Shown piece by piece: positions 27,878 through 37,450 of a stretch of 51,749 nt of DNA. Location: the NCBI RefSeq assembly GCF_000186865.1, contig NW_008705564.1:969834-1021582 (forward strand). The letters run 5' to 3'. Under the pieces are notes generated by a model. The model saw only the letters and a program-made list of their open reading frames with translations, made no database searches and had not been told where the DNA came from. Positions within the stretch are counted from its first letter, which is position 1, and each line of letters begins with the position of its first letter. The position numbers and the translations under genes are program-made. The DNA comes from Aureococcus anophagefferens (taxonomy: Eukaryota > Sar > Pelagophyceae > Pelagomonadales > Pelagomonadaceae).

Positions 27878-27890
27878 TGTGCGCGCGCCA
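27728..27890 (-). repeat. 75-bp tandem duplication of the signal-peptide region
   Basis: Two copies (starting with the ATGs at 27877 and 27802) each encode MGSLT-x-LALA plus a hydrophobic run. They have diverged at several sites while staying in frame, so the duplication is not brand new. Confidence 0.85.
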
Positions 27891-27959
27891 CCGAGGCTAA
27901 TATTGACGGCAAGGAGGTACCGAAGCGGAGACTCCCAAGTCATCTGGCTTGCGAATAGA

Positions 27960-28045
27960 GGCCAGCGCATCGCAGCATCGCAGAGCTCTCGTCGCAGCAG
28001 CGGCCAGCGCATCGCATCGCAGCATCGCAATTCGTCGCAGCCATC
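27960..28045. repeat. 42-bp imperfect tandem repeat between divergent genes
   Basis: GGCCAGCGCATCGC-type units begin near 27960 and 28002, with embedded ATCGCAGC microrepeats. It occupies much of the 191 bp between the TylF-type and M48 genes. Confidence 0.8.
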
Positions 28046-28068
28046 GCAGCGCGCCGCAGCATTGCACA

Positions 28069-28971
28069 ATGGCACGCACGCGTGCCGTCTTACTCGCCCT
28101 GCTCCCAGCCATAACCCTCTCCCTGAGCGCCGTCGCCGCGCCGCGACGCGCGCTGCCGCGGCTCAAGGCCGAGAGCTTCCGCCATCCGCTGGACAAGGAC
28201 CTCACCTCGCTCGTCCAGAATTCGCCCGTGGCGCTGCTGGAGACCGTCATCAAGCGGGCCGCCGCGCCGCCCGTGGAGCAGATGGTGCGCCTCGACAACC
28301 TCGCGAACGCGCTCCGCGTCTCCGAGGACCAGTTCCCCGAGCTCCACGCGTCCTTCCGGGAAGCGCTGCGGATCCTCGGCGGCCTGCGCGACGGCGCCGT
28401 GCCGGAGCTCTACGTGCGCAGCGACCCGCGGCCCAACGCCTACACGCTGGCCATGCAGGGCGGCGCGCCGTTCGTCGTCGTCACGTCGGCGCTCGTCGAC
28501 GGCTTTTCGGCGGCCGAGGTGCAGGCGGTGCTCGCGCACGAGCTCGGCCACCTCGTCTGCGAGCACAGCCTCTGGTTCTCCCTCGGCAACGTCGCGACGG
28601 CCCTCGCGCCGCCGCTGCCGGGCCTGGGCGCCGGGCTCGAGGGCCTGCTGCAGTCGTGGCGCCGCGCGGCCGAGTTCTCCTGCGACCGCGCGGCGCTCCT
28701 CGTGGCCCAGGACCCGGACGTCGTCAACGCGGCGCTCATCAAGCTCACGTCCGGGTCGTCGAAGGACGTCAACGTCGAGGCCTTCCTCGAGCAGGCGCGC
28801 GAGTACGAGCGGTCGCTCGGCGCCGCGAACCGCCTCGTGCGGAGCGCGATGCGCTCGTCGCTCGCCGACGCGACGCACCCGCTCCCCGTGAGGCGCGTCG
28901 CGGAGCTCGACAAGTTCGCCAAGTCGACCCAGTACGCGGCGATCATCTCCGGCGGCACGCCCCTGGCGTAA
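28069..28971 (+). CDS. M48-family zinc metalloprotease, probably plastid-targeted
   Basis: A 300-residue protein from the ATG at 28069. The zinc site HELGHLVCEH is near residue 158; the third ligand is likely Glu in AAEFSCDRAA about 43 residues later, the usual M48 (HtpX/Oma1/Ste24) spacing. The N-terminus has a hydrophobic signal (VLLALLPAITLSLSAVAAP) followed by an Arg-rich stretch, consistent with plastid or secretory targeting. No strong transmembrane helix flanks the site, which is more like soluble plant-type M48 proteins. It ends 15 bp before the convergent WDR27-like gene. Confidence 0.88.
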   Translation: MARTRAVLLALLPAITLSLSAVAAPRRALPRLKAESFRHPLDKDLTSLVQNSPVALLETVIKRAAAPPVEQMVRLDNLANALRVSEDQFPELHASFREALRILGGLRDGAVPELYVRSDPRPNAYTLAMQGGAPFVVVTSALVDGFSAAEVQAVLAHELGHLVCEHSLWFSLGNVATALAPPLPGLGAGLEGLLQSWRRAAEFSCDRAALLVAQDPDVVNAALIKLTSGSSKDVNVEAFLEQAREYERSLGAANRLVRSAMRSSLADATHPLPVRRVAELDKFAKSTQYAAIISGGTPLA

Positions 28972-28986
28972 TCCCTGTTTTTCGTG

Positions 28987-31826
28987 TTACGCGCAGGTGT
29001 AGAAGCGGAGCTTCCCGTCGTAGGACGCCGTCGCGAGCTGGGGGTACTTCGGGTTGAACGCGACGGCGGCGACCGCGTCCCGCGCGCCCTTGAGCCGCGC
29101 GAGCGCGCGGCCCGCGCGGATGTCGTAGACGTAGGCGCACTTGTCCTCGGAGCCGCAGGCGAGGAAGCGCATGCACGGCGAGAAGGCGCAGCGGATCGGG
29201 TCGCGCTTGTTCGCGTGCGACGTGAACCGCGCGGCCGCGCCGTCCTTGCGCAGATCCCAGAGCGCGACGACGCCGTCCGTCGCCGCCTGCGCAGGAAACG
29301 AGATATTCCACGTCGCTTCAACGTGGGTGTTCCGCGCGCACGCGCTCCGAAAAAAAGCGTCCACGCTTCGAGATCGTTCCGAGAGATGATCGCTCGTCCC
29401 AAAATCAGCCGAAACGAGCGGAAAACGGCCGAGAGAGGAACCTTTGAAGTTGGACATGTCGCACTCTTTTCCTGCCCTGGTCGCGGCCGTCGCGAAGACG
29501 TCGCAGGTCGACCGGGCGACGCCCGGCGCCGGCGGGCCGGGCGCGGCGACGTCGTGGGCCGGCCGCGCGTGCGCGTCGTCGATGACCCGCGCGCGCCGCC
29601 CCGCGGCCGCGTCGAGCACGGACACGCGCCGGTCGCTCGTCGCCGTGACGATGAGGGGCGAGTAGGCGCCGTTGAGGCAGGCGACGGCGTCGAGGCGCTT
29701 CGCGTCGCCGTGGCCGAAGGCGTGGACCCTCCGCGCCGCGCCGTCGCCGGGCCCCGCGCGGCCCTCGTCGAGGCCGACGGCGTAGAGCGCCTGGCAGGAA
29801 ACAAAAAATATTCAACACGACTTCAATGTTTTTTGAACAGTTTCGACACAAGCGTTTGGCTTCTAGAAAGAACATGACGAGAGAAAACGATCCGTCCAAA
29901 AATTAGCCAAATCGACGTCGATTTGACCGAGATAGAGAAGTTGCGCTGGACCGGTCCATTCCACCGGTTGTTTCCGGCACAGGTCGAGCGCGAGCTCCGC
30001 GCGGCCGTCGCGCGTCCGCGGCGCGAGCAGGAACCGGTCGAGGTAGTAGAAGCGCGCGCCCGCGCCGCCCGCTTTCAGCGCGAGCGTCGGCGCCTCGACG
30101 GCGCGCTTCCGGTGGTTCGCGAAGACCTCGGGCGGCGCGCCCTCGTGGCCGCTGCGGACGACCCATTTCCCGTCGTGGCTGAAGGACGCGTGCGTCGGCC
30201 GGCCGCCGAGGCCCAGCGCCGTCGCGGCGGCGTCGCTGCCGCGGTGCTTGGCCACGGGCAGGCGGAGCGCGACGGGCGCGCCGCCGCTCGACGTCGCGAC
30301 GACACAGCGCGCGTCGCTCGAGAACTCGACGCCGAGCAGCGCCGCGGACGTCGGCAGCGCGTAGTCGTGCCTACACCGAGGAGAATTGGGTTCTCTCGAA
30401 ACGCAAATTGGGACGCCGCGCCGCGCTGGGGCTGGTGCGCGTCGAGGGGCCCGCAGTCGACGGGGTAGTCCGGCGCGTCGTCGCGCCGTCGCGGCGGCGG
30501 CTTCGAGCGGCGGGTCCCGGCCCCGTAGCCCGAGGACCGCACCTTGGCGTGGAAGGTGATGGGCATGTCCATGCCGGGCTTGCGCTTCGTCTTGTGGAGC
30601 GTGTCGTAGGAGAGGAGCGTCCGGTCCTTGGGCGGCGGCGCGGCGACGTCGGCGCGGAGCGGCGAGTCCGCGGGGAAGCCGCCGCGCGGCGGCGGCGCGA
30701 AGAAGGAGAGCGCCGTCTCCGCCGTCGGTACTCGCGCGGCGGCGCCGGGGAGCGTGCCCGCGTAGACCGCGGCCTCGAAGGCGCCCGCGGCGGCGACGCG
30801 GACCGGGGACCCGTCCGACGACAGCGCGGCGACGCTCGCGACCTTGTGGAGCGCCTCCACGACGGCGACGCCGCGGGAGACGACGTCGACGGCGAGGACG
30901 TGGGACGGCGTCGCGACGGCGAGGCCGCTTTCCGTGAAGCGGAGCGCGAGCGCGCCCGCGGACGTCTCCGAGGCCTCGGGGACGGCTTCGGGCGCGTCCG
31001 GCGGCCGCGCCCACGCGGGCTCGCTCGAGATGACCGCGGGCGCCGGCGGCGCCGCCGGCGCCGGCGATGCGGTGGCGGGCAGGCTCTTCCGGAGGTCGAG
31101 GACGAGCAGCTCCGCGCAGAAGCCGGAATCTTCTTGCCGCTCGAAGAGCCAGACGCGGCCGTCGCCCGCGGCCGCGGCGACGCGGCCGCGCTCCAGCGCG
31201 AGGGCGCGCAGGGGCGCCGCGCACAACACGGCCGACGAGTAGAGGCAGGCGCGTTGCGCGAGGTCCCAGACCTTGAAGGTGCGGTCCTCGCCGCAGCTCG
31301 CGAAGCCGCTCCCGCCTCCCGCCTCGAAGGCGACGGCCGCGACGCGGCCCCGGTGGCCCTCGAGGCGCGCGACGAGGGTCTCCGGCTCGTCGCTGCGCAC
31401 GAGCTCGACGCGGCGCCCGACGCCGACGGCGAGCACGCAGCCGCTCGCGTCGAGCGCGCCGCACTCGGGCGCGGCGCTCTCCTCCTCGAAGCGCGCGACG
31501 GGCCGCGCGTCGCTCCGCAGGTCCCAGCTCGCGGCGCCGCTCCGCGACGCGAAGCAGCACACGGGCGCGCCGCCGCGGTCGCCGAGCGCGACGACGGTCA
31601 CGGCGTGCAGGTCGCCCGCGCCCGCGGCGACGGGTTCGCTGCCGACCCAAACGACGACCTCGGGCACCTGGGACCGCGACGCGAAGGCGCAGGCGACGCC
31701 GAGGCGCGACGCCGCGATGGCCGTGACCGTGCTGCCGCGCCGCGGCGCGGCCTCTCGGAGGCGCGCGAGCACGCACGGGTGCGCAGCCATCGGGGGCAGC
31801 CTTTGTTCAAAAGAGAAGCTTTGCAT
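28987..31826 (-). CDS. WDR27: WD40-repeat protein, WDR27-like, three introns
   Basis: Four exons (31826-30439, 30370-29992, 29790-29488, 29286-28987) join in perfect frame to give 789 residues; a start at 31790 is an alternative. WD40 blades appear throughout, for example RTFKVWDLAQR, IVTATSDRRVSVLDAAAG, VFATAATDGVVALWDLRK, FLACGSEDKCAYVYDIRAG and LATASYDGKLRFYTC at the end. The long two-part propeller layout and the C-terminal blades resemble WDR27, a conserved protein of uncertain role often kept in flagellated lineages. Two of the introns are related roughly 200-bp introner elements. The family call is moderately sure; WD40 is certain. Confidence 0.8.
29287..29487 (-). mobile_element. Introner element copy 1 (201-bp GC-AG intron in WDR27-like gene)
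   Basis: Read on the minus strand, the element runs from CAGGGCAGGAAAAG to CGTTTCCTGCGCAG, near-matching terminal inverted repeats. It is flanked by GCCGCGAC and GCGGCGAC (7 of 8 identical), a likely target-site duplication whose first copy begins with the GC donor. Removal restores FATAATDGVVALWD. It is clearly homologous along its length, in the same orientation relative to the gene, to the copy at 39227-39426, including the identical block GACGAGCGATCATCTCTCGG. Confidence 0.88.
29791..29991 (-). mobile_element. Introner element copy 2, diverged (201-bp GC-AG intron in WDR27-like gene)
   Basis: The ends on the minus strand are CTGTGCCGGAAACAA and TTGTTTCCTGCCAG, inverted repeats related to those of the other copies. 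The flanks GCGCTCGA and GCGCTCTA (7 of 8) look like a target duplication. The interior shares CTATCTCGGTC and ATTTTTGGACG with the copy at 39227 but has otherwise diverged. Splicing GC to CAG keeps the frame (AELALYAVGLDEG). Confidence 0.8.
30371..30438 (-). other. Predicted 68-bp GC-AG intron in the WDR27-like gene
   Basis: It starts GCACCAGC and the following exon starts GCACGACT after TAG, so the first four bases are repeated. Removal gives LDAHDYALPTSAALLG in frame. A short palindrome (GAGAACCCAATTCTC) lies near its 3' end. Confidence 0.65.
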
Positions 31827-31982
31827 GCTAGGCTAGGAGAGGTTAATAGTTAGAGGGCCTACCCGGGGGGTTTGCAACACAACTGATCGCTGAAGAATTG
31901 CCGCAGCTCTTCGGCGTCTTGCGTTGGCGGGCTTGCGCGCGCGGGAGGCAACGCGCTGCACCTGGAGCAGTGGGTGAGGCGT

Positions 31983-32054
31983 GCGAGCATAGCGCGCGAA
32001 GCGAGCACACAAAGCATAGCGAGCACAGCGCACGAAGCGAGTACGCAGAGGCAT
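31983..32054. repeat. 36-bp imperfect tandem repeat upstream of the ABHD4/5-like gene
   Basis: Units starting GCGAGCATAGCGCGCGAAGC (31983) and GCGAGCACAGCGCACGAAGC (32019) lie in the 233 bp between divergent starts and end a few bases before the ATG at 32060. Confidence 0.85.
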
Positions 32055-32059
32055 AACAA

Positions 32060-33076
32060 ATGGCGCCGCTCGCCTGGCCGCTGCTGTGGCGCGGGCTGAC
32101 GACCTGCGAGGCGCTGCAGGCCGAAAAGCAACTCCTCGACCTCGGCGTGGGCGAGGGCCGCTGGCAGCGGTCGGACTCGCGGGCCATCGGCGCGGACGAC
32201 GACCGCGTCCACTCCGTCAGCGTCCGCGGCGCCGGGACCGAGACGCTCGTCATGGTGCACGGCCTCGGCACGGGGAGCGGCATCTTCTTCCGGAACCTCG
32301 GCCCGCTCGCGAGCAGCGGCGCGTGGGGCGCCGTGCACGCCGTCGACTGGCGCGGCGCGGGCCTCTCGGGCCGCCCGGCCTACCCGGCGCGGACGCACGA
32401 CGACGCCGTGGACTGGCTCGTGGAGGGCCTCGAGGCGTGGCGGCGCGAGCAGGGCGTCGAGACGATGACGCTGCTCGGCCACTCCATGGGCGGCATCGCC
32501 GCCGCGCACTACGCGGCGCGCCACGGCGACCGCGTCGACCGCCTCGTCCTCGTGGGCCCGGCCGGCGTCGAGCGGCGGCGGCGCCTCTACGAGAAGGGCG
32601 ACAGCGCGCTCTATGACCTCGCGTCGCGGCTCTGGGAGGACGGCTACCACCCGGCGGCCGTCGTCCGCGCGCTCGGGCCCTGGGGGAAGCGGCTCGTGGA
32701 GACCTACGCCGCGCGGCGCTTCCGGTGCAAAGTGCCGCTGTCGGACGACGAGGCCGCGGCGCTCGGCGAGTACCTGCACGCGTGCAACTCGCTCCCTGGG
32801 TCCTCGGAGAAGTGCATGAACCAGCTGCTCGGGCCCATCGCGCAGCCGCGCCAGCCCATCGCGCCGCTCGTCGAGGCCCTCGCGTGCCCCGTGTCCTTCA
32901 TCTACGGCGAGCACGACTGGATGCAGCCGGCGTCGGGCGCGAACGTCGCGCGGCGGCGCCTCGCCGCGGGCAAGGGCGCGTCCTGCGTCGTCGTCCCGGG
33001 CAGCGCGGGCCACTACGTGTTCCTCGAGGACCCGGCGGCCTTTCTCGACGCGCTCCTCCGGCGCGTCGGGACGTAA
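32060..33076 (+). CDS. ABHD4/5-like alpha/beta hydrolase
   Basis: A 338-residue protein. The pattern is that of the ABHD4/ABHD5/CLD1 group: HGLGTGSGIFFRNL (oxyanion region) near residue 70, DWRGAGLSGRP, the nucleophile elbow GHSMGG near 143, VLVGPAGV, the acid in YGEHDWM and the His in SAGHYVFLEDP. The catalytic Ser is present, unlike animal ABHD5, which lacks it, so an active lysophospholipase, N-acyl-phospholipid lipase or cardiolipin deacylase is more likely. No clear signal peptide. The next gene starts within about 20-50 bp on the same strand. Confidence 0.88.
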   Translation: MAPLAWPLLWRGLTTCEALQAEKQLLDLGVGEGRWQRSDSRAIGADDDRVHSVSVRGAGTETLVMVHGLGTGSGIFFRNLGPLASSGAWGAVHAVDWRGAGLSGRPAYPARTHDDAVDWLVEGLEAWRREQGVETMTLLGHSMGGIAAAHYAARHGDRVDRLVLVGPAGVERRRRLYEKGDSALYDLASRLWEDGYHPAAVVRALGPWGKRLVETYAARRFRCKVPLSDDEAAALGEYLHACNSLPGSSEKCMNQLLGPIAQPRQPIAPLVEALACPVSFIYGEHDWMQPASGANVARRRLAAGKGASCVVVPGSAGHYVFLEDPAAFLDALLRRVGT

Positions 33077-33128
33077 CTTTGAGTGGTTGCGGTTGATGGA
33101 GCACTGCAAGCGCCCTCGGAGAGGCACG

Positions 33129-33876
33129 ATGGCTCGTCGGGCTGCCACCCCATGGCTGCTGCTCTCGACGGCGACGGCGAACATGGTTCCCATGTTTTTC
33201 CTCGGCGAGCTCATCGTCTTTCCCGACGAGGCGCTGCCGCTGCAGATCTTCGAGCCGCGGTACCGGCTCCTCGTCGCGCGCTGCCTGGGCGACCTGGAGG
33301 CGGCGGAGGACCTCGCGGTCCTGTCGCCGTTCGTCGGCGACGCGGACCCCTGCACATTCGGCATCCTCTTCGAACGATTGGGCCGCGGCGCGCGCGGCGT
33401 GCTGGCGACGATCGACCGCGCGTCCGTCGAAACCGCGGAGGAGCCCGTCGCGTACAAACTCGTCGCCACGGGCACGCGAGCGCTTCGCGATGGCCAGCGA
33501 CGGCTTCTGGGAGCGCGTCGAGACCCTGGACGAGGAGCAGCCGCCGCTCGTCCACGCGAACGTCACGCTCGTCGACGACGAGGACGTCGCGGAGGACCCG
33601 CCGCCGCGCTGGGAGCAGATCCGGCGGCGGCTCAAGTGGCTCTTCGGCGCGGACGCGCGGGACGCCGTGCTCGCGAGCATCGAGGGCGTCGCGCCGCCGG
33701 GGTCGTCGTCGCAGGCCTTCGCGCTCGCGCGCCAGCTGCCGCTGCCCTTCAAACAGCGGTGCGAGCTCCTATCGCTCACGTCCGGCGCGGCGCGGTGGAT
33801 CCGCATCGCGGACATCCTCCGCGAGTGGCTCCAGGCCGCGAAGCGAGCGCGCCAGGAGCGCCACCCCGAGTTGTAA
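33129..33876 (+). CDS. LON N-terminal (substrate-binding) domain protein, one frame break
   Basis: About 248 residues after correcting a one-base excess near 33480-33490. The N-terminal half shows the LON domain start, FPDEALPLQIFEPRYRLLVARCL, and the second half (FAMASDGFWERVETLDEEQPPL) is the expected continuation in the next frame. There is no protease or AAA domain, so it belongs with stand-alone LON-domain proteins, which act in protein quality control or substrate recognition. A hydrophobic start (WLLLSTATANMVPMFFL) may be a targeting signal. An upstream ATG at 33096 is also in frame. Confidence 0.8.
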
Positions 33877-33907
33877 TACAGGCGAGGCGTTGCGCGGCCC
33901 CGGGCGC

Positions 33908-35542
33908 CTAGGTGAGGTACTTGAGCTCGTCGAGGTCGTCCTCCTCCTCCTCCTTCTCCTCGCGGACGGCCTGGCGCATGGGCGCGGAGCGGAACATGAC
34001 CTGGCGGCCCGTGCGTTTCTTCGGCGCCTGCATGGACCGGGCGATGGATTTGCGGTTGCGCTCCTCCTGCTGCGCGTCCTGGAGCGCCTGCTGCTCCTGG
34101 CGCTTGCGCTCGCGGCGCTTCTTCTCCTTGTCCTTCTCCTCCTTCATGATGTACTCCTCGGACATGGTCTCGATGTGGTCCAGCAGCTGCTCGAGGCGCG
34201 CCTCGAGCTCCGAGAGCATGAAGAGCGTCGACGGCTTCGAGCCGACGTCGAAGCCGCACTTCTGGTAGACGTCGCGGACCTTCTCGTGGAGCTGCGCCAG
34301 GAGCTTCTCCTGGCGGCCCTGGGTCTCGCCGGCCCGCGCCTGGAGCCGCCCCCGGAGCTGGGCGGCCTTGTTCTCCTCCGCGCCGATCTGGAGCTCGAGC
34401 TCGTCGATGTTCTGCTTCAACAGGGCCGTCTTGCCGTCCATCTGCTCCTTCGTCGCCTCGAAGTTCTGCTTGAGCTCCTCGAGAGCCTTCTCCGTCTCCT
34501 GCGAGTTCTGGATCAGGAACAGGTTCTGCTCCTCGAGCTGGCTGAAGATGTCGAGGAGCTGCTGGGGGTGCTTGAAGTACATGGGCAGCTCCTCGTCGGA
34601 GGACGTGAGCGGCTCGTCCTCGAGCTCGGGCGTCGCGACGGGCGGCGGCATCTTCGGCGCGACGGCCTTGGACGGGTCGGCGCCGGCGACGGACTTGCGG
34701 CGGCGGCCCGCGCCGTACTTCTTCTTCGGCGCGGCCTCCGCCTCCTCGAGGCGCAGCTGCGCCTCGTACGCCTCGCGCCGCTTCTTCTCGAGCGCGTCGC
34801 GCCGCTTCTGGATCCGCGCCTGGCGCCGCGACTCCTGGCGCTCCCGCTTGATGGCCTTTTGCTCGGAGAACCACTCGTCGGGCGTCAGCGAGTCGAGGAA
34901 CTCCTTGTACTTGAGGCAGTCCTCGAGCGCCTCCTTGTGCTTCGACATGTCCGAGCTCACCATCTGGATCTGCTGGTTCAGCCGCTTGATCTCCTGGACC
35001 TTGTCCGTCTTGAGCTTCGTCTCCTTCTCGGCCTTCTTGATGGCCTCGTGGGCCTTCTTGTCGTTCTCCTTGAGGAACGTGTCGAAGCGGATCGCGTCCT
35101 CCTCGAGCATCTGCTCCGACTTCTTCAGGGCCTCCTCCTTCATCTGGGCCTTCTCCTCGAGCTTGCGGATCTCCTCGCGCTTCGTGTCGAGGCTCATCTG
35201 GACGAGGAACATCTCGCGCTTCTTCGCGATGAACTCGGCCATGTTCTCCTTCTCCTGCCGCCGCTCGTTGACGACGATGGACCGCGCCTCGTTCACCGCG
35301 TCCTTGGTCTGGCGCGCGGACTTGGACGCCGCGGCGCCCTCGCGGCCGTCGCCGCCGATGAGCTCCTTGAGGCGCACGGACCCGGCGACCCGCGAGCCCC
35401 CCGTCGTCTTCTGCCAAACTTTGAGCTTCCGCTGCTCTTCGCGCTCCTTGGACCGCCGCTTGCGCTCCTCGTCGCGCATGCGGAAGACCTCCTCATCGCT
35501 CGGCAGCGTGAACGGGTTCCGCTCCGCCCGCTCCTCGTCCAT
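33908..35542 (-). CDS. CFAP100: CFAP100 (MIA1/CCDC37) flagellar coiled-coil protein
   Basis: A 544-residue, mostly coiled-coil protein. It matches the CFAP100 family from end to end: NPFTLPSDEEVFRMRDEER at the start, a KREMFLVQMSLDTKREEI helix, a DEWFSEQ motif, PMYFKHPQQLLDIFSQLEEQ and NLFLIQNSQETEKALEEL in the middle, and an acidic end. In flagella this protein pairs with CFAP73 in the modifier-of-inner-arms complex that regulates inner dynein arms and waveform. Its presence argues that the organism builds a motile flagellum at some stage. It is intact and ends 31 bp from the convergent LON-domain gene. Confidence 0.9.
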   Translation of the reverse strand: MDEERAERNPFTLPSDEEVFRMRDEERKRRSKEREEQRKLKVWQKTTGGSRVAGSVRLKELIGGDGREGAAASKSARQTKDAVNEARSIVVNERRQEKENMAEFIAKKREMFLVQMSLDTKREEIRKLEEKAQMKEEALKKSEQMLEEDAIRFDTFLKENDKKAHEAIKKAEKETKLKTDKVQEIKRLNQQIQMVSSDMSKHKEALEDCLKYKEFLDSLTPDEWFSEQKAIKRERQESRRQARIQKRRDALEKKRREAYEAQLRLEEAEAAPKKKYGAGRRRKSVAGADPSKAVAPKMPPPVATPELEDEPLTSSDEELPMYFKHPQQLLDIFSQLEEQNLFLIQNSQETEKALEELKQNFEATKEQMDGKTALLKQNIDELELQIGAEENKAAQLRGRLQARAGETQGRQEKLLAQLHEKVRDVYQKCGFDVGSKPSTLFMLSELEARLEQLLDHIETMSEEYIMKEEKDKEKKRRERKRQEQQALQDAQQEERNRKSIARSMQAPKKRTGRQVMFRSAPMRQAVREEKEEEEDDLDELKYLT

Positions 35543-35908
35543 GCCGGCGACGCGGCGGCCCCCGCGCGACGCGCGAGGTGTTGGTTATGCGCTGAGCGCT
35601 GAGGACAAACACATCAACAAATCTTCATCTTTCCCTGCAGCGTTTTTTTCTTGACCTTTTCATCCGATCTGCTTCTGAGGGGCAGCAGTCCCACTCGAGT
35701 TCTTTGCCGAGTTGGGCAGTGCACTTCTCGAGGCAGTGGCCCGTCGCTTCGGCGCGGAGTCGCGCGCGCCCCGTCCCCGGCGCGCCATCCCGCTTCGGCG
35801 CGGAGTCGCGCGCGCCCCGTCCCCGGCCATCCGGAAGACCGCCTCGGAGCTGCGCCCGCGTCCCGCGGACCAGCTCCCGCCCCGCCGGCAAAGACGGGGT
35901 ACGACTAC
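35543..35908. other. Divergent intergenic region with repeat
   Basis: A 366-bp space between the CFAP100 and VWA start codons. It holds a 46-bp tandem duplication (35745-35836) and otherwise shows nothing I can name. An open frame continues upstream from the VWA start through the repeat, but it looks non-coding. Confidence 0.5.
35745..35836. repeat. 46-bp tandem duplication upstream of the VWA gene
   Basis: The segment CGCTTCGGCGCGGAGTCGCG and following bases are repeated at 35745 and 35791 with nearly full identity, about 75 bp before the VWA gene start. Confidence 0.9.
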
Positions 35909-37008
35909 ATGAACGCGAACCAGCCGACGGAGGCCCAGGTCATGTGGGACCGGCGGCGGAGCTCGCACCCGAAGATCCTCGTCGACGACGTCCTCGGGCT
36001 CGCCCCGCGGAAGGAAGATGGCGAGAAGATCAAATACGTGCGGGATCTGGGCCTCCCCAAGGGCATCGGCGACCAGCTCATCGCGTCGACGCGCGACTTC
36101 GCCATGCGCTATTGGATCATCGACAACTCAGGCTCCATGAAGGCGCAGTCAGGGCACCGCGTCGTCCGGGGCGCCGGCGGCCGCGAGGGCATGGTGGCTT
36201 GCAGCCGCTGGGAGGAGCTCGGCGAGGGCATCAAGTGGCACGCGGCCATGGCCGCCCACCTCCACGCGCCGACGGAGTTCCGCCTCCTCAACGCGCCCTC
36301 GGGCTTCGCGGGCAAGACGGTCGCCTGCGGCTACGGCGACGGCGACTCGGAGGTGGAACTGGTCGACCGCATGATCCAGAGCGAGCCCGACGGCGCGACG
36401 CCGCTCTGCCAGGCCATCCGCCAGGTCACGGCGGAGATCCGGTCGCGCGAGGCGTCGCTCCGCGGCGCGGGCAAGCGCGCGGTCGTCGTCATCGCGTCCG
36501 ACGGCGCCGCGTCCGACGGCGACGTCCACGCGGCCCTGCGACCGCTGAAGTCGCTGCCCGCCTGGGTCGTCGTGCGGCTCTGCACGGACGACGACGCGGT
36601 CGTCCAGTTCTGGAACGGCGTCGATTCAAGGGCATCGACATGGACGTGCTCGACGACCTCGCGGGCGAGGCGGCGGAGGTCACGGAGGCGAACCCCTTCC
36701 TGACCTACGCGGCGCCCATGCACCGCCTCCGCGAGTGGGGCACGTCCGTCAAGTTGTTCGACCTGCTGGACGAGCGCAAGCTGGCCATCGCGGAGCTCCT
36801 GCAGCTCGCGCAGCTCATCTTCGGCGACGCGGCCGACGACCTGCCGCGGCCGGAGCTGGACTACGAGGCCTTCGCGCGGGCGCTGGACGACGTCCAGAAG
36901 AGCGTGGGCTTGGTGTGGGACCCGCTCCGCAACCGCAACCGGCCCTACTTCGACCTCAAGAAGCTCCACAAGTCCTACAGCGACGAGAGCTCCTGCTTCG
37001 TGATGTGA
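35909..37008 (+). CDS. VWA-domain protein with C-terminal CaaX box, one frame break
   Basis: About 366 residues once a one-base loss near 36624-36630 (GATTCAAG) is restored. The VWA/MIDAS motif DNSGSM is near residue 72, with a conserved RWEEL, a Thr in DGATPLCQAI and the late acidic VVIASDGAASDGD. The C-terminal half (FLTYAAPMHRLREWGT, AELLQLAQLIFGDAADDLP) is helical. The protein ends in Cys-Phe-Val-Met, a CaaX sequence of the farnesylation type, so it may be membrane-attached. The start at 35909 begins MNANQPTEAQVMWDRRR. The family is unknown; a copine-like signalling role is only a guess. Confidence 0.8.
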
Positions 37009-37450
37009 CCGACGATCTCCTCCTTGGGCGGCACGGACGTCTCGACGTGGGCCTTGACGCGCCGGAGCACACGTGCGCGCAAGCTTCCCCTCCTTCTCTG
37101 CCCGCTGTGCACTGTGTGTTTCCCGATAGTAACACTTCGAACGACGCCCGTGGGCGGCGCGCGAAGTAGTTCGCGAAGTCGAAGTCGAAGTCGCCGCTTG
37201 CCCGGCAAAAGTGCAACGGCGGAAGTAGTAACACTTCGAACGACGCCCATGGGCGCGCGAAGTCGCACGCACGCCGCGGCTTCAGTGCAACACCGGAAGT
37301 ATCCGCCAGCACCCCAAGGTTGGGTGATGATGTTGGCCAGCCAGCCCTCTCCCTGACTGCGCCGGCCCTCTCCCTGATCGCGCGGCAGAGGCAGCCCTCT
37401 CTCTCATCACATAACAACCAACATTCACCCGGACTAAAGCGTCCGTTCCC
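37009..37450. other. Intergenic region with tandem repeats
   Basis: A 442-bp gap before the Pro/Thr-rich surface protein. It is filled mainly by the 99-bp imperfect tandem duplication (37128 onward) and by CCCTCTCCCTGA-type short repeats around 37340-37400. I see no ORF or RNA gene. Confidence 0.6.
37128..37300. repeat. 99-bp imperfect tandem duplication
   Basis: AGTAACACTTCGAACGACGC followed by CC(G/A)TGGGC starts at 37128 and again at 37227. The downstream parts of the two units (ending near GTGCAAC and CGGAAGTA) also match imperfectly, with indels. Confidence 0.85.
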
